A DNA stretch of 64,000 nt from Leucobacter chromiireducens subsp. chromiireducens. Its GTDB lineage: Bacteria > Actinomycetota > Actinomycetes > Actinomycetales > Microbacteriaceae. The translations under genes and the position numbers were made by a program. The stretch lies in the NCBI RefSeq assembly GCF_016758255.1, contig NZ_QYAD01000002.1:248001-312000 (forward strand), in the 5' to 3' direction. Shown piece after piece: positions 47,879-57,366 of the stretch. Under the pieces are notes generated by a model. That model worked only from the letters and a program-made list of their open reading frames with translations. It was not told the origin of the DNA and made no database searches. The stretch's first letter is position 1; every line of letters starts with the position of its first letter.

Positions 47879-48256
47879 ATGAGCAAGGTTCAGACCGGAC
47901 TGCAGTACTCCGCCGAGCACGAGTGGATCACTGACGAGTCGCCCGCGACGATCGGCGTCAGCGAGGTCGCCGCTGACGCACTCGGCGAGGTCGTCTACGT
48001 TGACCTCCCCGCCATTGGTGCGACCGTCACCGCGGGCGACTCCTGCGGCGAGATCGAGTCGACGAAGTCGGTCTCCGAGATCTACTCGCCCGTCTCCGGC
48101 GAGGTCGTCGAGGTCAACCAGGCCGTCATCGACGACCCGGCACTCGTCAACTCGGATCCCTACGGGGCCGCGTGGCTGTTCAAGGTCAACGTGACCGAGT
48201 TCGGCCCGCTGCTCAGCGCTGAGCAGTACGCCGCCGACAACGGGGCAGAGTTGTGA
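47879..48256 (+). CDS. gcvH: Glycine cleavage system H-protein
   Basis: The 125-residue carrier has the lipoylation-site context [14 protein letters not shown], whose lysine carries the lipoyl arm that shuttles between the P, T and L proteins. The N-terminal [20 protein letters not shown] and the C-terminal [11 protein letters not shown] are family hallmarks. The L-protein (dihydrolipoamide dehydrogenase) is not in this window and is presumably shared with other complexes. AAAGGACACATC precedes the ATG. It overlaps glyA by four bases. Confidence 0.97.
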   Translation: MSKVQTGLQYSAEHEWITDESPATIGVSEVAADALGEVVYVDLPAIGATVTAGDSCGEIESTKSVSEIYSPVSGEVVEVNQAVIDDPALVNSDPYGAAWLFKVNVTEFGPLLSAEQYAADNGAEL

Positions 48257-49575
48257 CCCGTTTCACGCCGATTCCCGCGGCGTCGCTCAATACCCCCATC
48301 GCCGAGCTCGATCCCGAGGTGGCCGCGCGCATCGATGCCGAGCTCGCGCGTCAGCGCCGCGGGCTCGAGATGATCGCCTCGGAGAACCACACCGCGGTCG
48401 CGGTCATGCAGGCCCAGGGCTCGGTGCTCACGAACAAGTACGCCGAGGGCTACCCGGGGCGCCGCTACTACGGCGGTTGCGAAGAGGTCGACGTCATCGA
48501 GACGCTCGCCATCGAGCGCGTGAAGGCACTCTTCGGTGCGGAGTTCGCGAATGTGCAGCCTCACTCGGGTGCGCAGGCGAACGCCGCGGTGATGCACGCG
48601 CTGATCCGCCCGGGCGACACGATCCTCGGCCTCAACCTGGCACACGGCGGTCACCTGACGCACGGCATGAAGATCAACTTCTCCGGTCGCCTCTACGATG
48701 TCGCCGCGTACGGTGTCGACGAGACGACGCTGCGGGTCGACATGGACGAGGTGGCGCGCCTCGCCCGCGAGCACCAGCCCAAGCTGATCATCGCCGGGTG
48801 GAGCGCCTACCCGCGCCGCCTGGACTTCGAGCGCTTCCGCGAGATCGCTGACGAGGTCGGGGCCTACTTGATGGTGGACATGGCCCACTTCGCTGGCCTG
48901 GTCGCTGCCGGGCTGCACCCGAATCCGGTGCCGCACGCGCACGTGACGACCTCCACGACGCACAAGACCCTCGCCGGGCCGCGCGGCGGGATCATCCTGT
49001 CGAACGATCCCGAGATCGCAAAAAAGATCAACTCCGCGGTCTTCCCGGGGCAGCAGGGTGGTCCGCTGGAGCACGTCATCGCGGGCAAGGCTGTCGCGTT
49101 TGGCGTTGCGGCGACGCCGGAGTTCGCTGAGCGCCAGCAGCGCACGGTGATGGGTGCGCGAATCCTCGCGGAGCGCCTGGTGCGCGAAGACGTGACCGAG
49201 CGCGGCATCAGTGTGCTCACGGGCGGCACTGATGTGCACCTCGTGCTCGTCGACCTGCGCGGCTCGGAGCTTGACGGCCAGGCCGCCGAGGACCTGCTCG
49301 CCGCGGTGGAGATCACGGTCAACCGCAACGCGGTGCCCTTTGATCCTCGCCCGCCGATGGTGACGAGCGGCCTGCGCATCGGCACGCCCGCGCTCGCCAC
49401 GCGTGGCTTCGGTGAAGCCGCGTTTGCTGAGGTCGCCGACATCATTGCGGAGACCCTCATCGCCGGAACCGCCGAGGGCGGGGCCGACCCGGCCGTGCTC
49501 GCCGCGCTCCGCGCCCGCGTAGACGTGCTCGCGGCCGAGCACCCGCTCTACCCGGACCTCGCTCCGCTCAGCTAG
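48253..49575 (+). CDS. glyA: Serine hydroxymethyltransferase
   Basis: GlyA interconverts glycine plus 5,10-methylene-THF and serine plus THF with PLP. The 440-residue protein carries [55 protein letters not shown], and the PLP-lysine motif [18 protein letters not shown]. The GTG start at 48253 overlaps the gcvH stop by four bases, which couples the two. Placed after gcvPTH it can use the one-carbon unit from one glycine to convert a second glycine to serine. An intrinsic hairpin follows. Confidence 0.97.
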   Translation: MTRFTPIPAASLNTPIAELDPEVAARIDAELARQRRGLEMIASENHTAVAVMQAQGSVLTNKYAEGYPGRRYYGGCEEVDVIETLAIERVKALFGAEFANVQPHSGAQANAAVMHALIRPGDTILGLNLAHGGHLTHGMKINFSGRLYDVAAYGVDETTLRVDMDEVARLAREHQPKLIIAGWSAYPRRLDFERFREIADEVGAYLMVDMAHFAGLVAAGLHPNPVPHAHVTTSTTHKTLAGPRGGIILSNDPEIAKKINSAVFPGQQGGPLEHVIAGKAVAFGVAATPEFAERQQRTVMGARILAERLVREDVTERGISVLTGGTDVHLVLVDLRGSELDGQAAEDLLAAVEITVNRNAVPFDPRPPMVTSGLRIGTPALATRGFGEAAFAEVADIIAETLIAGTAEGGADPAVLAALRARVDVLAAEHPLYPDLAPLS

Positions 49576-49591
49576 CGGGACGAATCACACA

Positions 49592-49625
49592 CTCCCACCG
49601 GGTGCCTGCCCGCACCCGGTGGGAG
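49592..49625 (+). terminator. Hairpin between glyA and sdaA
   Basis: A perfect 14-bp stem (49592-49605 with 49612-49625) with a 6-base loop lies between glyA and sdaA. There is no long U-tract, so it may be a partial terminator that lowers sdaA expression relative to the gcv genes. Confidence 0.75.
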
Positions 49626-49652
49626 CCTCACTCACGTATCGCAGGAGGCAAC

Positions 49653-51095
49653 GTGGCCATCAGCGTCTTCGACCTGTTTTCGGTCGGCATCGGGCCCTCG
49701 AGCTCGCACACCGTCGGTCCCATGCGGGCCGCTCACCGCTTCGCAGCGCACTTGCGCGAGAGTGGGATCCTGGCCGCTGCCGCCGGACTTCGCGTCGACC
49801 TCTACGGTTCGCTCGCCGCGACGGGTCACGGCCACGGCACACTCACGGCCGTGCTGCTGGGCCTCGAAGGTTGCGACCCCGAGACCGTGCTGCCTGAGGA
49901 GGTTAATGCGGCGCTCGCGCGTATTGAGCGCGACGGCACCGTCCTCCTCGGCGAACGACTCACTCCCGTGCCCGGGAACGCATCTGGTGCGCCCGCGATT
50001 CCTTTCCGGGCGTCGGACATCGTGCTGCGCCCGCTCACCGTGCTGCCCACGCACACGAACGGCATGAAGCTCGGAGTCACCGACACGGCGGGGGAGCTGT
50101 TGCTCGAAGAGACCTACTTCTCAGTGGGCGGCGGCTTCATTGTGCGCGAGGGGGCCGAGGAGCGCGTGCAGGATCAGCTCGAGTCCACGCTCGCTGAGCT
50201 GCCGTACCCGTTCACGACCGCCGCGGAGCTGTTGCGGTATTCGGAGGAGACCGGCCTCTCGCTCGCGGGCCTCATGCTCGAGAACGAGAAGACGCACCGC
50301 AGCGAGGCGGAAGTGCGCGATGCGCTCTGCCACATCTGGGACGTGATGGAGGCCTGCAAGGACTCCGCGCTGCAGCGCACGGGTGTGCTCCCGGGCGGGC
50401 TCAACGTGCGTCGACGCGCACCCGAGTGGCACCGCCGACTCAGTGAGCAGGATCCACACCGTGATCCCGTGTACTGGCAGGAGTGGATCAACCTCGTTGC
50501 GCTCGCCGTGAACGAGGAGAACGCGTCGGGCGGCCGCGTGGTCACGGCCCCCACCAACGGCGCTGCCGGCATCATCCCGGCGGTGCTCTTCTACGCCACG
50601 CACTACGCACCGGGCGCCGCCAGCTGGACTTCCGAGGAGAAGCGTCGCGCCATCGCCGACTTCCTCCTCGCGGCGGGCGCGGTCGGGGTGCTCTATAAAG
50701 AGCAGGCCTCGATCTCGGGCGCCGAGGTGGGCTGCCAAGGCGAGGTGGGATCCGCTTCCTCAATGGCGGCGGCCGGCCTTGCGCAGGTGCTCGGCGGCAC
50801 TCCGCAGCAGGTGGAGAACGCCGCGGAGATCGCGATGGAGCACAACTTGGGCCTCACCTGCGACCCGATCGGCGGGCTCGTGCAGATCCCATGCATCGAG
50901 CGCAACGCGATCGCAGCGTCGAAGGCCGTCAACGCGGCAAAGATGGCGCTGATGGGCGACGGGACCCACCACGTGACACTTGATGAGGTGATCGCGACCA
51001 TGCGCGAAACCGGTCGCGACATGAGCGAAAAGTACAAGGAGACCGCGATGGGCGGCCTCGCGGTGAGCGTCTCGGTCGGAGTAGTCGAGTGTTGA
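49653..51095 (+). CDS. sdaA: L-serine ammonia-lyase, iron-sulfur type
   Basis: SdaA deaminates L-serine to pyruvate and ammonia using a 4Fe-4S cluster. The 480-residue single-chain form begins [20 protein letters not shown] with the substrate-binding SSSHT. Later it shows [14 protein letters not shown], the cluster cysteines in [15 protein letters not shown] and [17 protein letters not shown], and the C-terminal [19 protein letters not shown]. The GTG at 49653 follows AGGAGG at the right distance. Its place after gcvPTH-glyA gives a direct route glycine to serine to pyruvate. Confidence 0.96.
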   Translation: MAISVFDLFSVGIGPSSSHTVGPMRAAHRFAAHLRESGILAAAAGLRVDLYGSLAATGHGHGTLTAVLLGLEGCDPETVLPEEVNAALARIERDGTVLLGERLTPVPGNASGAPAIPFRASDIVLRPLTVLPTHTNGMKLGVTDTAGELLLEETYFSVGGGFIVREGAEERVQDQLESTLAELPYPFTTAAELLRYSEETGLSLAGLMLENEKTHRSEAEVRDALCHIWDVMEACKDSALQRTGVLPGGLNVRRRAPEWHRRLSEQDPHRDPVYWQEWINLVALAVNEENASGGRVVTAPTNGAAGIIPAVLFYATHYAPGAASWTSEEKRRAIADFLLAAGAVGVLYKEQASISGAEVGCQGEVGSASSMAAAGLAQVLGGTPQQVENAAEIAMEHNLGLTCDPIGGLVQIPCIERNAIAASKAVNAAKMALMGDGTHHVTLDEVIATMRETGRDMSEKYKETAMGGLAVSVSVGVVEC

Positions 51096-51122
51096 TCGCC
51101 CTCCGCCCTCTACGATGATCCT

Positions 51123-52513
51123 ATGAGTGATCACCGGACGAGCCCCGAGCGCTCGCTGTCGCAGCGACTCGACGCGCTGCCCTTCACGAAGAAGCACGCG
51201 CGCCTCCTCACCGGATCGGGGCTCGGCTGGGCTCTTGACGCGATGGACGTCGGGCTCATCTCCTTCATCATCGCGGCGCTCACGCAGCACTGGGGGATCA
51301 CCACGGGCGAGGCGGGGCTCATCGCCTCCATCGGATTCCTCGGCATGGCGATCGGCGCCAGCCTGGGCGGCCTGCTTGCCGACCGCTTCGGTCGCCGACA
51401 GATTTTCGCCATCACCTTGCTCGTCTACGGCGTCGCGACGGGCGCGAGCGCGCTCGTGGGTGGCGTGGCCGCGCTCCTCGTGCTCCGATTCCTGGTCGGT
51501 CTCGGGCTTGGCGCAGAGCTGCCGGTCGCCTCGACGTACGTGAGCGAGTTTGCGCCGGCGCGGATTCGCGGCCGCCTGATCGTGATCCTTGAGGCATTCT
51601 GGGCGGTGGGCTGGACCGCGGCCGCGATCATCGGCTACTTCGTGGTGCCGGCCTCGGAGAACGGGTGGCGCTGGGCGTTCGCACTAGGGGCCATTCCCGC
51701 GGTGTACGCGTTCGCCGTGCGCTGGGGGTTGCCCGAGTCCCCGCGCTGGCTCGCGGGCCGTGGGCGCACCGCGGAAGCGGAGCGCATCGTTGCCGACTTC
51801 GAGCGCTCGGCGGGCATTGCACCGGAATCTTCGAGTGGGATCGCGCCCAGCGCTGCCCCTGCCGACGCCCCGGGTGCTGGTGCAGGCCCCACGGACGCAC
51901 CGGTCGCCACGTCGGGCGGAAGCCGGCTCGCCGGGCTCTGGTCGCGCGAGTTCCGCGGGCGCACGCTCGCGATCTGGGCCATCTGGTTCTGCGTCAACTT
52001 CGCGTACTACGGGGCGTTCATCTGGATCCCAAGCATTCTTGTTGACGCCGGCTTCAGCCTCGTGCGCTCCTTCGGCTTCACCCTGATCATCACGCTGGCG
52101 CAGCTGCCCGGGTACGCGGTTGCCGCGTGGCTCATTGAGAAGTGGGGGCGTCGCCCCACCCTGTCCGTCTTCCTGGTCGGCTCAGCGGTCTCCGCGGTGT
52201 TCTTTGGCACCGTGCACACGGAGTCGGCCATCATCGCGTCCGGTATGGCGCTCTCGTTCTTCAACCTGGGGGCGTGGGGTGCGCTCTACGCGGTGACGCC
52301 GGAGATCTACCCGACCTCCATGCGGGGCACGGGGGCTGGCTGGGCTGCAGGCGTGGGCCGCATCGCGTCGATCGTGGCGCCGCTGCTCGTGCCGGTGCTC
52401 CTCGCGGGTCCCGGCACTGGCTTCACGTTTGCGCTCTTCGCCGCCTTCTTCATTATTGCGGCGGCGGCAACGTGGGGCCTCGTCGACCGGCGCGGCGAGG
52501 CCCTCGACGACCG

Positions 52514-52517
<4 letters not shown>
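51123..52517 (+). CDS. MFS transporter (sugar/aromatic-acid porter type)
   Basis: The 464-residue protein has twelve membrane segments with MFS motifs LGGLLADRFGRRQIFAITLL and LVGLGLGAELPVASTYVSEF in the first half. PESPRWLAGRGRTAEAERIV precedes a central cytoplasmic loop rich in Ala, Pro and Gly (about residues 225-265). The second half contains GRRPTLSVFLVGS and TPEIYPTSMRGTGAG. This is the pattern of sugar porters and of NiaP/PcaK-like acid transporters, so the substrate could be a carboxylate; it is not determinable here. TACGAT (51111-51116) lies six bases before the ATG, implying a separate leaderless transcript from sdaA. It converges with cstB, overlapping by four bases. Confidence 0.88.
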
Positions 52518-53929
<1,412 letters not shown>

Positions 53930-53995
53930 GGGCGGCCTTTCTCGTATGTGGCGGGTGGGGTGTGGAGCTCTTTCCCCTGGGATGTGCTGGCGAGG

Positions 53996-54181
53996 TCAGC
54001 GGCCCAGCAGGCGGCCGAGGAAACCAGGGCGCTCAGCCTGTGCCTGTGCGATCTCGGCGGGGGAGTGCTTGCCATCGCACCAGTCGGCGCGGGGCACGCT
54101 CGCCTTCACCATTGCGACGTGTTGGCCGCAGCCGGCCCAGGTGGTGCGCTGGCAGGTGGAGCAGGAGGTGGGTCGGCACAT
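53996..54181 (-). CDS. Small Cys/His-rich protein in the persulfide-response locus
   Basis: This 61-residue protein begins MCRPTSCSTCQRTTWAGCGQ. It has five cysteines (2, 7, 10, 18, 35) and histidines at 21 and 39, spaced as CxxC, CxxH and CxxxH, which looks like a metal-binding or redox knuckle. The C-terminus is basic and amphipathic (GFLGRLLGR). The protein looks like a small zinc-ribbon-like family found in actinobacteria, but I know of no function. It is the promoter-proximal gene on the minus strand before cstB, directly downstream of two G-tract operators, so persulfide control is likely. The ATG at 54181 has only a weak GGA upstream. Confidence 0.75.
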   Translation of the reverse strand: MCRPTSCSTCQRTTWAGCGQHVAMVKASVPRADWCDGKHSPAEIAQAQAERPGFLGRLLGR

Positions 54182-54204
54182 CGGGCAATTCCAATCTGTG
54201 AGAT

Positions 54205-54220
54205 ATACCCCCGGGGGTAT
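54205..54220. promoter_or_regulatory. G-tract palindromic operator 1 (CsoR/CstR type)
   Basis: ATACCCCCGGGGGTAT is a perfect 16-bp palindrome of the form bound by CsoR/CstR tetramers. It is nearest the start of the small Cys-rich gene (54181, minus strand). Confidence 0.85.
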
Positions 54221-54240
54221 TCCGCGGTGGTGGTGCGATA

Positions 54241-54259
54241 ATACCCCTGGGGGTATAGT
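54241..54259. promoter_or_regulatory. G-tract palindromic operator 2 and cstR -10
   Basis: ATACCCCTGGGGGTAT (54241-54256) is a near-perfect copy of operator 1 (7 of 8 pairs). Its right end overlaps TATAGT (54254-54259), a -10 element about 35 bases before the regulator's ATG, consistent with autorepression. Confidence 0.8.
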
Positions 54260-54293
54260 GGAAGTCAACTTGATCGCTGAGAGGATCCCCAGA

Positions 54294-54605
54294 ATGACCG
54301 AGCTGAGCACCGGAAATGCCGTCCTCGCGCAGGGCAGTCTCCCCGCACACGACCCGGAGTCGAAGCGAAAGGTCGTCAACCGCCTGCGGCGCGCGCACGG
54401 ACAGCTCGCCGCGGTGATCGACGCCGTGGAACAGGACGCACACTGCCGCGACGTGGTGCAGCAGCTGTCGGCCGTGTCGAAGGCACTCGACCGCGCGGGC
54501 TTCCTCGTGATCTCCTCCGCGCTGCGCGACTGCCTCGAGTACCCCGACGCTCCCGGCGCCGCCGACCCGGAGGAGCTGGAGAAGCTCTTCCTCTCGCTCG
54601 CGTGA
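54294..54605 (+). CDS. CsoR/RcnR-family repressor, CstR-like (persulfide sensor)
   Basis: The 103-residue all-helical protein belongs to the DUF156 family (VVNRLRRAHGQLAAVIDAVE, then CRDVVQQLSAVSKALDRAGF). Copper-sensing CsoR proteins use Cys-His-Cys. Here Cys51 and Cys80 remain, but the intervening ligand position, His in CsoR, is Ala76 (SSALRDC). Loss of that histidine with both cysteines kept is the pattern of CstR, which forms di- or polysulfide links on exposure to persulfides. The divergent CstB-like gene supports this. AGAGGATCC precedes the ATG. It overlaps the GNAT gene by four bases. Confidence 0.88.
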   Translation: MTELSTGNAVLAQGSLPAHDPESKRKVVNRLRRAHGQLAAVIDAVEQDAHCRDVVQQLSAVSKALDRAGFLVISSALRDCLEYPDAPGAADPEELEKLFLSLA

Positions 54606-55099
54606 GCGTGGGAGAGCTGCGCGTGCGGCCCATGCGCGCGGAGGACTGGGGGTGGATTCAAGAGTGGTTCGCCGACCCCAAGCTGAACGCCGAGCTCGGC
54701 CCGCTCGACGAAGCGTGGCGTGACTACGTGTTGGGCGACGACTCGGGCGTCGAACTGGTGGTGAGCGCGCTCGCAGGGGACGGGGACGCCGCTCGTGAGC
54801 AGCCGGTCGCGCTTGTCGGCTGCGTGTGGGAGACCGCGGACCACCCGCACACCGTGTCGGACCTTGCGGTCGATCCCGCTCGTCGCGGGCAGGGTATGGG
54901 ACGCCGCGCGCTCGCCGCAGCACTCACGTGGGCCGGGCATCCGGGAGGGGACGCGTGGGTCTTATACGTGGACCTGGGCAACCCCGAGGCGCACGCGTTC
55001 TTCACGGCGCTTGGCTGGGAGAACCGCGGGATCAGCGACGAGATGACCGAGTTCACCTCGGTCGTGCCGCGCACACGCGCGGTGCAGGGCGTGGAATAG
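54602..55099 (+). CDS. GNAT-family acetyltransferase
   Basis: The 165-residue protein has the GNAT acetyl-CoA signature DPARRGQGMGRRALAAAL and a preceding strand VSDLAVDP. The C-terminal part, LYVDLGNPEAHAFFTALGWE, is also typical. It would acetylate an amine on an unknown small molecule or protein. The N-terminus, LRVRPMRAEDWGWIQEWF, resembles aminoglycoside 6'-N-acetyltransferase-type GNATs, but that is weak evidence. GTG 54602 overlaps the cstR stop codon, so it is co-expressed with the regulator. Confidence 0.88.
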   Translation: MSVGELRVRPMRAEDWGWIQEWFADPKLNAELGPLDEAWRDYVLGDDSGVELVVSALAGDGDAAREQPVALVGCVWETADHPHTVSDLAVDPARRGQGMGRRALAAALTWAGHPGGDAWVLYVDLGNPEAHAFFTALGWENRGISDEMTEFTSVVPRTRAVQGVE

Positions 55100-55127
55100 A
55101 GTCCGCGCCTTTCCCGTTGGATGAAGG

Positions 55128-56075
55128 GTGACCGAGCCCGATTCTGCAGTGTTTGACCGCCTCCTCGAGGATGTCGACCTCACCGTGCGTCGCACCGAGC
55201 GGCGAGAGCTTGCGGCCCGCCAGCGCGTGCATGCCGCGGCCGGTGTGACGACCCTCATCTACGTGCTTGAGGGAGAACTGCGGGGAGCCACCATGCCCGC
55301 GTGCTCGGTGGCGCGCGATGGCGGACAGGTGACTGCTGTCCCTGCCCGGCCCGCCGGTGGCTTCAGGAGCGGTGCCGCCGTGCTGACGCTCGGCCGTGGC
55401 ACGCACACCCTTGAGGCGGCGTGTGACAGCACGGTGCTCATCGTGACGCTCGACCTCAGCGAGACTGCGCAGCGCCTGCACGAGTTGCTGCCCGAGCCGC
55501 TCACACTGCTCGGCTTTCCCGCCCTCGATCCCGCGGGTGCGGCTCTCGCAAGCAACATGGGCATCGCTGAGGCGCAGGGTGGTGCTGGTCACGCTGCTCC
55601 CCAGGCCGCGGGGAGCAGCGTGGTGTGCCGGCTTATGGCACACACCGTGCTGCTTGCGGTGCTGCGCTCCTGGTACGGGGCGGGGTGTGCGCCGCGCGGC
55701 TGGTCGGCCCGCGCGGCGGACCCGCAGCTCGATCGTGTGCTCACCGCGATCCACGACGAGCCCGGACGTGATTGGTCACTCGAGACGCTCGCGGCGCTCG
55801 GGGCCATGTCGCGCTCGATGTTTGCCCGCCGGTTCCGTGACACCCTCGGCGCGACGCCGGGCCAGTACCTCGCGCGGATTCGCATGGAGGACGCCAAGCG
55901 GCGTTTGGCGACGGGAACCCCTGTCTCGCAGGTGTCACGCGAACTTGGCTACGCTTCCGATGAGGGCTTCAGTCGGGCCTTCCGGCGTCACACCGGGGTC
56001 GTGCCCTCGCGCTGGCGGTGGGACAGCCCGAACAGAACGGCTCCCGCCACTAGGAGCGCGGCACCGATTCCGTAG
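55128..56075 (+). CDS. AraC-family transcriptional regulator with N-terminal cupin
   Basis: The 315-residue protein has an N-terminal cupin-like ligand domain (residues 20-120; LIYVLEGELRGA) and a C-terminal AraC DNA-binding domain with two helix-turn-helix units: WSLETLAALGAMSRSMFARR and SQVSRELGYASDEGFSRAFR, ending HTGVVPSRWRW. It resembles regulators that respond to small hydrophobic or aromatic compounds and control adjacent MFS pumps. The last 88 bases overlap the 3' end of the convergent MFS gene. GTG 55128 is the only plausible start; its ribosome-binding site is weak. Confidence 0.88.
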   Translation: MTEPDSAVFDRLLEDVDLTVRRTERRELAARQRVHAAAGVTTLIYVLEGELRGATMPACSVARDGGQVTAVPARPAGGFRSGAAVLTLGRGTHTLEAACDSTVLIVTLDLSETAQRLHELLPEPLTLLGFPALDPAGAALASNMGIAEAQGGAGHAAPQAAGSSVVCRLMAHTVLLAVLRSWYGAGCAPRGWSARAADPQLDRVLTAIHDEPGRDWSLETLAALGAMSRSMFARRFRDTLGATPGQYLARIRMEDAKRRLATGTPVSQVSRELGYASDEGFSRAFRRHTGVVPSRWRWDSPNRTAPATRSAAPIP

Positions 56076-57211
56076 CCAACGGCGACGCCGAGGGCGTCGA
56101 TCAAGACTCCGCCAAGCCCAGCGGCCAGCGTGATGGCGGCCTGGAAACCCATGACCACGAGTGTGCCGCCGGCCTCCAGGCGGTCGGGGAGGCGATGGCC
56201 CACCCACGTGTTCACGACGATGAGCCAGGACGCGAAGCAGAAGCCCCACACGAACACCGCCGCGGCCACGAACCAGAGCGCGCCCGGCAACGTGAGCGTG
56301 GTGAGCACTGCGCCAGCGATGGCGAGTGGCACGAGCACCGACAGTGTCGCAAATGAGCGATCGACGATGAGCCCCACGAGGACATTGCCGATGAGCCCAC
56401 CAGCGCCGAACAGCGCGAGGAGCATGACGATCGTGCCCGCGTCAACGGGCACCGCGTCGGGACCAACGGTGACCCGCTCGAGCGCGAGGCGAACGTAGGT
56501 GTAGGCGAGGAAGTGGCCAAACACGACGAGCGTGTGGCCGGTCAGGCCAAGGGCGATACCCGGGCGGAGGAACGTGCGGCCGAGCGCGGCGAGGCTGCTA
56601 GTGCGCGCAGCCGGGACTGGGGGCAGTACGACGCGCACCACGATCGCGAGCACGGCCATCGCGACGCTGAGGCCCGCGAAGGCAATGTGCCAGTCGGCGA
56701 GCTCAGCGACCACCACGCCGAGGGGAACACCCGCGACCGTCGCGAGCGACATGCCCGCAGACGTGAACATGATCGCGCGCCCGAGTCGCTCGGGCCCCGC
56801 AAGCTGAGCGGCAACGCTGATCGACATGGCCCAGAACGTGCTGATCGCGACGCCGAGGAGGAACCGCGACGCGAGAATCAGCGGGAACGAAGGTGCGAGG
56901 GCGACCACGAGGTTTGAGACTGCTCCGAGCGCGGCCATCCCGGCAAGGAGTACGCGCCGATCGAGCCGAGGAAAGACGAGCCCAATGGTGGGGGCCGCGA
57001 TGAGCCCGGCGAGCGCGGTGATGCTGACGGTCTGCCCGGCCTGGCCGGGGGTCACGCCGAGGCTTTCGGCCATCTCGGTGAGCACGCCGTTCGGGAGGAA
57101 CTCGGCCGTGACGAGCAAGAAGCTCATCGCCATGAGCGCGAGCAAGCCGCCGATGCGCATGCGGCCGGGTGGTGACGTTCGGGGAAGCGTAATGGGGGCG
57201 GTAGTGGTCAT
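55988..57211 (-). CDS. MFS transporter (sugar-efflux/DHA1-like)
   Basis: The 407-residue protein has twelve membrane segments. The N-terminal region FLLVTAEFLPNGVLTEMAES followed by LGVTPGQAGQTVSITALAGL is characteristic of the SotB/AraJ-like efflux group, with GLVFPRLDRRVLLAGMAALG as the motif A loop. It probably exports a sugar, arabinoside or drug-like compound; the true substrate is unknown. ATG 57211 gives the typical N-terminus. Its 3' end runs 88 bases under the convergent AraC gene, which may regulate it. Confidence 0.88.
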   Translation of the reverse strand: MTTTAPITLPRTSPPGRMRIGGLLALMAMSFLLVTAEFLPNGVLTEMAESLGVTPGQAGQTVSITALAGLIAAPTIGLVFPRLDRRVLLAGMAALGAVSNLVVALAPSFPLILASRFLLGVAISTFWAMSISVAAQLAGPERLGRAIMFTSAGMSLATVAGVPLGVVVAELADWHIAFAGLSVAMAVLAIVVRVVLPPVPAARTSSLAALGRTFLRPGIALGLTGHTLVVFGHFLAYTYVRLALERVTVGPDAVPVDAGTIVMLLALFGAGGLIGNVLVGLIVDRSFATLSVLVPLAIAGAVLTTLTLPGALWFVAAAVFVWGFCFASWLIVVNTWVGHRLPDRLEAGGTLVVMGFQAAITLAAGLGGVLIDALGVAVGYGIGAALLVAGAVLFGLSHRQREGTTPV

Positions 57212-57326
57212 GATTCCAGCGTGGCGGCGCGTGGCGCTCTGTGCCCGACCGTGCGTCTGCGCTTCCCGATCATTCGTCCACGTCTGTGAGTGCTCACCTC
57301 CGCCTGAGGTGCTGCATGTTCTGCGG

Positions 57327-57356
57327 GGGTGGCCGGAGCGCGTGCCCCGGCCACCC
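57327..57356 (-). terminator. Hairpin downstream of aztD
   Basis: GGGTGGCCGG (57327-57336) pairs with CCGGCCACCC (57347-57356) across a 10-base loop, beginning 11 bases past the aztD stop on the minus strand. It closes the zinc operon. The interval 57212-57366 otherwise shows nothing coding. Confidence 0.7.
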
Positions 57357-57366
57357 ACTCGTGGCG

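Noticed and set aside
54294-54605. Copper-responsive CsoR assignment for the regulator
   Set aside because: The Cys-His-Cys copper site is incomplete (Ala76) and the neighbour is a persulfide dioxygenase-rhodanese, not a copper ATPase or chaperone.
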